64,000 nucleotides of DNA from Hirsutella rhossiliensis (taxonomy: Eukaryota; Ascomycota; Sordariomycetes; Hypocreales; Ophiocordycipitaceae), in NCBI RefSeq assembly GCF_020360975.1, contig NW_025408669.1, positions 5,766,001 through 5,830,000 of the forward strand, in the 5' to 3' direction. This document shows, piece after piece, positions 55,928-64,000 of this stretch (its first letter is position 1; each line of letters opens with the position of its first letter). The notes beneath the pieces were generated by a model. It was not told the origin of the DNA. It saw nothing but the letters and a program-made list of their open reading frames with translations, and did no database searches. The translations under genes were made by a program, and so were the position numbers.

Positions 55928-56385
55928 TATCGCGAAGCGTGGCCTAATTTCGTAGTTCTCGAAGATATCCCTTAGTAAGAGGGACTAAGGAAGCTAGAAA
56001 CACCCGGTATAGAAGAAGGAGCCAAGAAGAGGTATAGAAAGGAGGGTAGGGGCATAAGGGAAAGCATAAAGTAGTAAGAGATAAGACGGATATACCGGAA
56101 ACGGCTATAAAGGAAGGAAAAAACCGGTAAAAAGCTCGGTAGTTAAAAGGATATTAGTAGCTTCTTTAAGTAGGATCTTCTTTATTAATTAAGATGCTAG
56201 ACGGGTATAAATAGGGGCGTTAGATAGAGGAAAGAAGGACAATTAAGGCAATATAATAATCACTCCCCTACTATAATTGCTGCCCCCGTAAGATTTAAAC
56301 ATCTCTGCCCTGCCTGTCCGACCCCTTACTTCTAATTTTACCTTTATATATTTTATATACACTTCTTATATCTCTCTTCGCGAGA
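55928..56385 (+). repeat. Copia-A 3' LTR (458 bp)
   Basis: Same length as the 5' LTR, with a small number of mostly C/T and G/A differences. Followed by agggt. Confidence 0.95.
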
Positions 56386-56390
56386 AGGGT

Positions 56391-59300
56391 AGATTTTACT
56401 AGTAAAACTATTAAAGTAAAGAACTATAGTAGGTTAAGTACTTAAGTAGTTCCTAGGTATTTTCTTTTAGTCTATATCCCTTCTACCTAATAAGGTATTC
56501 TTATTACTAACCTTATTTTCTTATATCTAGTATTTATTTTACTTTATATTCTTAATCGTCGTCGACTTTAATTTTTTCCTATAGTTTAGCGTTTCGTAGT
56601 ACTAGTTCTAATAATAAGATATAAAATATTAAGTATATCTATATTATCGTTAGTAGCGAAAGTTCGTAGTTAACTTTTAAAATAGTTTTCTTAACCTTAA
56701 ACGGTCTAAGTTTCTTAAAATCTAATTTATTACTTAGTCGTTTTATTTTAATATTTCGTTATATAAGGTAGACTATATCTCCCTCTTAAAAGATTAGTCC
56801 CTATAATCTTTTCTAATTATAGTAAGTAGATATTCGTTCTTTAATAAATTAAAGTTCTTATTATATTTCTTTATATAATTTTCGTAACTAATCTACTTAT
56901 AGTATCGCTCGTTCTACTTATAGTCCTTATCGAGTAACCTTAAATGCTTTTAGGTTATATCCGTAATTAGCGTATACTAGTAAGAGCTTAGTTATTTCTA
57001 TAACTAAGCTATTATAAGCTAGTTACGCTATTAATAGCTATTTAACTTAATCGTTTTATTTATAGCTAATATAGTATTATAAATATTATTTAAGCGTTTA
57101 GTTAAGTCGTTCTATTTATCTATCTATTTATAGGTAATAAGCTATACTAAGCTTATATTTCGTCCTTAATTATACTATAAGAGCTTACTAAAATTTAGCT
57201 ATAAATATACTTCCTCTATTAGAGATAATCTTATTTAGTAGTCTATAATTATTAATAATTATGTATAGGAATATATATACTAGCTCTTTTATATTACTTA
57301 CTTCTTTATATAGTAAAAAGTATCTATACTTTATTAATCTATTAGTAATAACGAATATACTATTATACTTAATATTAATTATGGGTTCTTTTAATAGTAG
57401 TAGCTTTATAATATAGTCGAAAGCTATTAAATCCTATAGTTTCTCTAGTACTAGTAGCGGTTATAATTCTCTATATAGTTTATATTATTTAGCTTTACTT
57501 TATATATAAAGTTTATATTCCTTAATAACTTATTACACTACTTTTTTAAGCTATATAAAGTTATATTATCGTTTAATCTATTTTATTATTCTTTAGATTC
57601 CTTAGTATCTATATATTAAATATTTATATATATCTTATATAACTTTATCTCGTATTTTTAGTAGTATTTAGATTTTATTTTTATATATTAGAACTTTTAA
57701 ATATCCTATATTATATTTATTTAGTACTTTATATTCCTTTATCTATTTTAGGATCTTTTAGTATATTAAGTTATTAGGTTATACTTTAAATATTATATTT
57801 AGCTATTATTACTAGTAGTTCCCGTTTTCGTTGATTTCTAGGAGCTATCCTTTTACTATAGGTGCTCCTATATTATAGTTACTTCGTCGACTAAGGGTAT
57901 TAGCTCGACCGTTTTCTATTCCTTTTTTATAGATTATTTTATAGTCGAATTCTAATAAATATTCGGCCTATTAGATCTATTATCTATTTAACTATTATAT
58001 AGTTATAAAGTATAAGATATTTTTATAATCTATATAGACCTTAACTTTATACTTATTTCTAAGAAGGTAGTATCGAAATTCCTTAAAAGCTTAAATAATT
58101 ATAAGGAATTCTTTATCGTAGATAGGGCAATTAAGTTCTACGCTATATAGCTTTTTCGAGTAAAATATAATTAGTCGTAGTCTTCCTTTATTATCCTTTT
58201 ATCTAATTTATACTCCTAGAGTAAAGTCTAATATATTAGTTTTGAGTTCGATTTATTATTTTAAATCGAAGGTAGTTAAGACTAGTTCTTATATAATCGT
58301 AGTCTTAATATATTCGAAAGCTTCGTTAGCTTTATCGTCCTATATAAATTCTTTTTCCTTCTTTATTAAGTTATATAGTAGTACTACGATCTTTCTAAAA
58401 TCTTTAATAAATTATTAGTAGTAATTTATAAATCCTAGGAAACTTTATACGTCCTTAACGTTCTTTAGCGTTAGCTATTCTTTAACTAAGTTAATTTTAT
58501 CTTATTATATTTATATCTCTCTTAGTAAGATCGTATATCTAAGGAAGTCTACTTCCTATATATAGAACTTACTATTCTTTAGTTTAACTAATAACTTTAT
58601 ATTCTAAAGTACGCGGAGTACCTTATAGATATATTCCTTATATTCTTCTAAGGTATCTAAGAAGATTAAGATATTATCTAAGTATACTACTATAAAGATA
58701 TCTAAGTATTTACGTAGGATATTATTAATTATCTATTAAAAGGTAGCTAGTATATTTATAAGTTTAAATAGTATTACTAGATATTCGAATAGTCTAAATA
58801 TCGTTCTAAAGGCTATTATTTATTTATATCCCTTTTTTATACGTATTAAGTTATAAGCGCTTTTAAGGTTAAGGGCTATAAACTATTTTTTACTATATAG
58901 TCGATCTTATAGTTTTAATATAAGCGGTAATAGTATTTAGTCCTTTATTATAATATCGTTTAAGCGTCTATAGTCGATAACTAGTTATAGTTTACTATTT
59001 TTCTTTAAAACGAATATAACTAGGTAGCTTACTTTAGATATTAATATTTATATATATCCCTTTTATATATTCTCGTTAAGGTAGTCGCATAGCGTTTATA
59101 GTTACTTTTCGTTTAAGTTATAGATCTTATAGAACGTTAGCGTTATTCTATCCTTAAGATAAATTTCGTAGTCTTATTAGCTATATTTAGGTAACCCTAT
59201 CTTAAGTTCTTCCTTAAAGAGTTTATTATATTTCCGGTATTCCTAGGGGATATTCTTTATTCTATCTTATAGGCTTTATTCTTTTTCTTAAGAGCTAGTT

Positions 59301-59584
59301 TCTCTTAACTTAAGCTCTTTATTAATTTATTTAAGGTCTTTTCTTAAAGTAGTAATAACTCTTTAGATCTTTATATTATATCCTTTATTCTATTTATATC
59401 GGATACTAGGTTATATAGCTATATTAGTTAGTATATAGGTCTTATTAGTCGATTTTATTATATCTACTAGTTCGGTTACTATTTTCGTTTATATTACTAA
59501 AGCCTATAATAATTTACTTAAACGGTTATCCCTTTTATCTTATTTAGTAGCTAAATTATCGTAAAATTTTACTTTCTCCTAAAT
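56391..59584 (-). pseudogene. Gypsy-1c pol
   Basis: Minus strand: chromodomain about 56400-56520, integrase about 56700-57500, RNase H about 57900-58300, RT about 58560-59100, by collinearity with Gypsy-1b, which it closely resembles. More CpG lost than in 1b. The uninterrupted Copia-C target is at about 59385-59395. Confidence 0.8.
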
Positions 59585-59589
59585 CTACT

Positions 59590-60065
59590 TATCGCGAAGC
59601 GTGGCCTGATTTCGTAGTTCTCGGAGATATCCCTTAGCACGAGGGACCTAGGAAGCTAAAAAACAGGTTTTAAGGAAGGAGCTAAAAGGAGGTATAAAGA
59701 GGAGGGTAGGGGTAAGAGGGGAAGTAGAAGTAGCGATAGCTTCCTATAGAGGTAGCGAGAGATAAGACGGATATGCCGGCAACGGCTAGAAAAGAGGGGA
59801 AAAACCGGCAAAAAGCTCAGTAGTCGAAAGGACATTAGTAGCTTCTTTAAGTAGGATCTTCTATATTAATTAAGATGCTAGACGGGTATAAAGAAGGGCG
59901 TTAGATAGAGGAAAGAAGGAGAATTAAGGCAATATAAAAATCACTCCCCTACCGCAATTACTACTCCCGTAAGAATTAAATCTCTCTGCCCTGCCTATCT
60001 AACCCCTTACTTCTAATTTTACCTTTATATATTTTTATATACTTCTCGTATCTCTCTTCGCGAGA
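59590..60065 (+). repeat. Copia-E 5' LTR (476 bp)
   Basis: Collinear with the Copia-A LTR but about 18 bases longer; it keeps the stretch gcgatagcttcctatagaggtagcg missing from Copia-A. Followed by gttataagcccggga. Confidence 0.9.
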
Positions 60066-60199
60066 GTTATAAGCCCGGGAGGAATAGTATTCCTATACCT
60101 TCCGGCTACTATAAAAAGCACTTTACTTATATCCCTCGTAGCTTCCTTTTACCCCTCTTACTAAAAAGGCCGATTTTTAACTAACTTTTCTACCTTTCC

Positions 60200-63100
60200 C
60201 CGCAATAATAACGAAAATCGACTCCTCTACCGTCCCTACGGTCCGTAGGACGATTCTAGTAGAGCCCTAAGATTAGGATAAGTAGGTAAAGGAGCTACGG
60301 GCTCGGGTAGATAGAACTATCTATAATTTAGTCTTCTCTAATAAGTAGGACCCTCTCGAGCCCCCTCTTCGTCCTAGGGCAACGGAATTTATAGAGGGAG
60401 CTTCCTTCTTCTCCGAGCTAACCTCTATATAATAGAGAGCTTTTTCTGCTACCTTAGGTAACTACGAGAGTCACCGTAAGGAATACCTTTACGAGACGAA
60501 GTTACTAACTACTATACGTACGGCGATAACGGATTCCGTTAGTGCCGTAAAGCTAATTACTCTTCGAGAAGAAGAGACTCCTAGGCAGTGGCCTTTAAAG
60601 CTCGAGACCTTAATAGCTCCCTCGAGGGGCTATATAACTAACTATATTAGGAAGACCTATACGGCCTACCTAGGAGCCTTTTCTACTAGGAACCTACTAG
60701 CTTCTTTATAGCTAGCTAAGTAGGAAGAAATCCTTAAGGAAGCTAACTAATACTTCCTTATAGAAGCTCTTTCCGGCTAGTAGCTACGGGATATATCTCT
60801 GCTAATAAAGCCTATTAGTAACGGTTACTCGACTATCTTTCGAGAGGCTAGCCGGGAACTAGACGAAGAGGCTGCTAGAGTATAATAGCAAGCAGTCTTA
60901 TTCCTTCGTGGCTAGCACTCGACCTAGACGGCTCGACCTGCTGCCCCTATAGCTGCTGCAGCCCCTGTTACTGCGGCTCCCGCTGCTGCTGCTGCGGCTA
61001 TTGCTCCTTCGGCTCCTCCTCCCTCGAGATCCTTAACGTCGTCGTTAACTATAGCTGCGGCCCTAGGCCCGGCCCCGGCTCCGCCTCTTACTCCGGGCCC
61101 GGCCCCGGTCCCGTTAGTTAGATAGGCCCGACTAGTCCCCTAATAGACCTTTTAGTCCGTTAGTCGAAAAATCAGGGAACTAGTCGAAATCGAACCTCTT
61201 CGTTAAAATCAGCAATAAGGGGTAAAAAGGGGAGGTTTTTAAGCAGACCTTCTAGATCGGGACGAGGATTCCTCGAAGAAACGAAAGACTAGACGAAACG
61301 GCTGCCTAGCCTGCAAATCCCTAGGCCATCGATTATTATAATACTAGCAGGTCTTCGAGGAAAACCGACCTAAAGGATTTAACCCTTTAAAGAGGCTATA
61401 AGAAACGATATAATAGTCTCTTAAGGAGGACCCCTCGTTATAGAAGAAGATAGACGAGATTCGGGTTACTAAGAAATAGCAACTAACGCCGCTACCCTTA
61501 TTCGAGCCGTAAATTCGAGGAAAAATCGTTAGTATAGCAAATCCGGCCTTTATCTTCCCTACGGATTAATAAGGCCAAGACCAACCGTTAGAGCCCTCCG
61601 ATTATCCCCTATAAAAATCAGCTATCCTTAACTCTAGTACTTCCCTCGATATCTATAATACACTCTTACGATTCCGGTCCTTTAAGAAGGCACGGAGGGA
61701 ATACCTTATTGCCGGGGAATTAACCGTATAGATAGAGGGGTATAGAAGGGTGAATTTCACGATAAAATTACCTAATAGGTCTATACGAATTCTTCGACGA
61801 AAAAGGGTAGCTTTTTGCCCTCGATTTTTAACGAGCCTAATTTCCTTCCGCCTTCTTCGAAAGGAAGGAATCTTCTAGGATACGACGTCTAAGCCTACGA
61901 GGCTAGTCTAGAAGAATTAGACTATTAGGCTTATCGAGGAGAAATTCGGTTAATTTATTCTCGAATTCTAACCTATCCTTAGGAAGGAATCTTTCGAGAA
62001 GTTAGCTTTCCCTGCTCGAAGGAGGGTAGGTTTAAAGGACCCTCTTCCGGCAGCCTAAGGAGACGGTCTTCTTTAGCACGCACGACTTAGTTACCCGGGC
62101 CCCCTAGCTTTGCATAAGCTAGGCCAATAATAAGGCGTACGAATAAGGGGCCTAAAGACCGTCGAATGCGAATACTGCGGCCAAGGAAAGACTAGGAGAC
62201 GAATTTCTAGACGAACGCCTTTACGGCCGGACCAGCCGTATAAGGAAATTTAGGTCGACTAGACCGACGTCTCTAGGGATTAGGAAAGCTTCGTTAGGGT
62301 AATGTTTTTTATAGACGCCTTTTTAGGGATGGTTTTCCCCTATTTCTTACGGACCTACCTAAGTAAGTATAACTAGTTTACCCTCCGGGACTTCGTTAAC
62401 TAGATAAAATCCTACTTTAGCTATAAGGTAAAGAAGATACGGTCTAACGGAGAGCTATTTACGAAGGATATCTTAAATTAGCTTCGAAAAAGGGGCATTT
62501 TACCCCTCCTATTAGCACCGAATACCTAGGCCTAGATAGAAAGGGCCCGTACGATAAGACTTACTATAAGGCTTCTATACGACCTTTAGAGGGAAGTCGT
62601 TAAGACCGCCTATTACCTTCGGAACCGGACCTTAAGGGACCCTAGGGGACTAAGGGACTATAGGGACCTAGAGACCCTTTTTAAGACCTAAGGAATAGAC
62701 TAGAAATCCCCCCTCGAGCTCTTTACGAAGAAGAGGGCCTCGCTAGCCTACCTTCGTGCCTACGGCTATAAGGTATACGTAATAACTACCGATATATAGC
62801 TAAAAAGGAAGAAGAAAAGAAAGCTTAATCCTAGAGCCTTTATTAGTTACCTCGTTAGTTATAATTCTACGAATGTCTTCCGGATCTAGATTCCTCTTCT
62901 ATAGAAGGTTATTTCGACTAGGGATATAATTTTCAACGAATCTAGCTTCTTCGACGGAAAGAGGGATTAATAGCCCCTCTTACTCTCTTAACGTTAGCTA
63001 ATTTAAAAGATTTAAATCCCCCCTTCCTAATAGTCTTAAGAAGAAGTCCTAGACGAGGAAACGGAAGAAGAAACCGACGTCGAAGTAGTCGAGGATAACG

Positions 63101-64000
63101 CCGACTTTAAAGAGGAAGCTATTAGATTAGATAATCTAGACGAAGAAGGAGACTATAGGAAAGCGGTAGAGCTAGAATACGCCTACCTACCTACGCCTCC
63201 TCCTACGTAAGAAGAAGATCTAGAAGCAGCTTTTTTAGTTAGTCTTCCTATCTTAGCCCCTAAGGGGGTAGGAAAGGCACCTCTCTTAAAGGATTACCCG
63301 GCTGCCTTTTTATCCCTACTTCGAGAAGCAAAGGAAGGTATAGGGCCCGATACGGATACTAAAGAAGACTAACCTCTCCCTTATTTCGATCGTTTTTCCG
63401 ACTTCTATCTAACGCCTATAGAAGACGGTTCCTACGGAGCATTTATAGCAGGCCGGCTCTTTAAGCTATAGCTATTAGCAAGGAAGGCATATAAAAGAGA
63501 CCTCCCGGACCTACTAGCAAACCAGAAGTAGCTAGAAAGACACCCTTTTAGAGACTAGTTTTTCTAGGCCTAGAAAGACTACCTAGCCTTATACGAAGAG
63601 ATAGGGTCTTTTAAAGAGGTCCTTAAGGAAAAGGCAAGAGGAAAACAGGTCCTTAGCTATAAGTAGGTCTTTATCTATAAGACTAATAAACACGGCTTCC
63701 TTTAGAAGTGCAAAGCCCGGCTAGTTATCTATAGGAATTAATAGGAAAAAGGGGATCTACCTACTAAGGCAACCACCTTAGTAGGGATGTCTTTTTAGAC
63801 CCTTATAGCTATAGTAGTAGAATTTAACCTCGAACTCGATTAGATAGATATAGTTAACGCCTTTATTAACTGCCTACTTAAGGAAGAAGAAGTTATCTAT
63901 ATGCGACTTCCTCTTAGTTTCTAATAACTAGGAAAGGTTCTATAGCTTAAGAAAGCTCTATACGGACTACGAAGATTACCCCTTCTTTAGCAATAGCATT
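60200..64000 (+). pseudogene. Copia-E gag-pol (partial)
   Basis: Gag about 60200-60860, Ala/Pro linker about 60940-61130, protease-like part about 61600-61960, integrase about 62220-62680, RT from about 63640 to the edge. Each matches Copia-A closely. The stops are partly at different sites from Copia-A, so the two copies were mutated independently. Confidence 0.82.

Larger units (their letters stand above)
50106..56385 (+). mobile_element. Copia-A, complete Ty1/Copia retrotransposon (6280 bp)
   Basis: Exact target duplication agggt (50101-50105 and 56386-56390); the empty site reads cctaaggtagat in Gypsy-1b. LTRs are both 458 bp (50106-50563 and 55928-56385). The primer site follows the 5' LTR, the purine tract (aagggggta) precedes the 3' LTR. 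Coding order is gag, protease, integrase, RT, RNase H. RIPed, but more lightly than Copia-B and D. Confidence 0.95.
48929..59589 (-). mobile_element. Gypsy-1c, chromovirus interrupted by Copia-A and Copia-E
   Basis: Reverse-oriented copy closest to Gypsy-1b. LTR 48929-49398 (470 bp), interior 49399-50105, then Copia-A, then 56391-59589, then Copia-E. Target copy on the left is ctaag (48924-48928). The 5' part is outside the window. Confidence 0.88.
5886..64000. other. RIP-mutated, transposon-nested AT-rich domain
   Basis: From about 5886 the sequence becomes TpA-rich and poor in CpA and TpG; for example 31861-31920 has neither CA nor TG. Recognisable transposon frames are riddled with TAG and TAA where Gln (CAG, CAA) and Trp (TGG) are expected. 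Repeat copies differ by C-to-T and G-to-A changes, at CpG as well as CpA. This is the classic RIP pattern of Pezizomycotina. The only large un-RIPed part is Copia-C at 34253-40244. Such AT-rich blocks are usually heterochromatic. Confidence 0.95.
59590..64000 (+). mobile_element. Copia-E, Ty1/Copia element running off the window
   Basis: Same family as Copia-A. 5' LTR 59590-60065 (476 bp), beginning tatcgcgaagcg. Left target copy is probably ctact (59585-59589), since Gypsy-1b reads ctactagtc at the same place. The 3' end is not in the window. RIPed lightly, like Copia-A. Confidence 0.9.

Noticed and set aside
5886..64000. Centromere or subtelomere identity of the block
   Set aside because: RIPed nested retrotransposons fit both, but no telomere repeat or other decisive mark is visible in the window.

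Overview
The window comes from a filamentous ascomycete (Pezizomycotina, probably a Sordariomycete). It has two intron-poor, GC-rich protein genes at the left end, followed by about 58 kb of AT-rich, transposon-derived sequence carrying the mark of repeat-induced point mutation (RIP). CpA and TpG are nearly absent, TpA is in great excess, and copies of the same repeat differ mostly by C-to-T and G-to-A changes. I infer the clade from gene content and the RIP signature; no marker here fixes the species.

Positions 1-5885 are ordinary euchromatin. A cell-wall glucanase gene on the minus strand (373-3571, two confirmed introns) encodes a GH16 catalytic domain, a WSC domain, a long Ser/Gly/Pro repeat tail and a GPI-anchor signal. 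A second minus-strand gene (4258-5541) is PEX12, a RING subunit of the peroxisomal import-receptor ubiquitin ligase. About 340 bases upstream of the PEX12 start, composition changes abruptly.

Positions 5886-64000 are a Russian-doll nest of elements that I resolved from target-site duplications (TSDs) and LTR ends. From old to young: (1) an unidentified AT-rich relic holding a pogo/Fot1-like DNA transposon (6008-7832, 41-bp inverted repeats) and the 3' end of chromovirus copy 0 (8416-8667); (2) Copia-D (from 8668, minus), carrying two solo LTRs; (3) chromovirus copy 1 (13999-17620 and 45665-45884, minus) inside Copia-D; (4) Copia-B (17621-45659, minus, TSD cttat) inside chromovirus 1; (5) Gypsy-1a (17959-25808, plus) and Gypsy-1b (30073-43912, minus, TSD atagg) inside Copia-B; (6) Copia-C (34253-40244, minus, TSD cttta) inside Gypsy-1b. 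Chromovirus copy 2 (from 45885) also sits in chromovirus 1. It holds Gypsy-1c (from 48929), which in turn holds Copia-A (50106-56385, TSD agggt) and Copia-E (from 59590, running off the window).

Copia-C is the only element free of RIP. Its LTRs are nearly identical, all Copia domains are recognisable, and it is broken by frameshifts rather than by stop codons of the CAG/TGG-to-TAG kind.

The most interesting material is inside the RIPed elements. Both chromovirus families (Gypsy-1 and the 192-bp-LTR family) carry an extra reading frame on the strand opposite to pol, between the chromodomain and the 3' LTR. In Gypsy-1 it encodes a cysteine-rich and coiled-coil protein; in the other family a Ser/Thr/Ala-rich protein with a poly-acidic tail. 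Gypsy-1 also has about 1.6 kb of unexplained coding sequence between nucleocapsid and protease. No host gene, RNA gene or CRISPR was found in the RIPed part.
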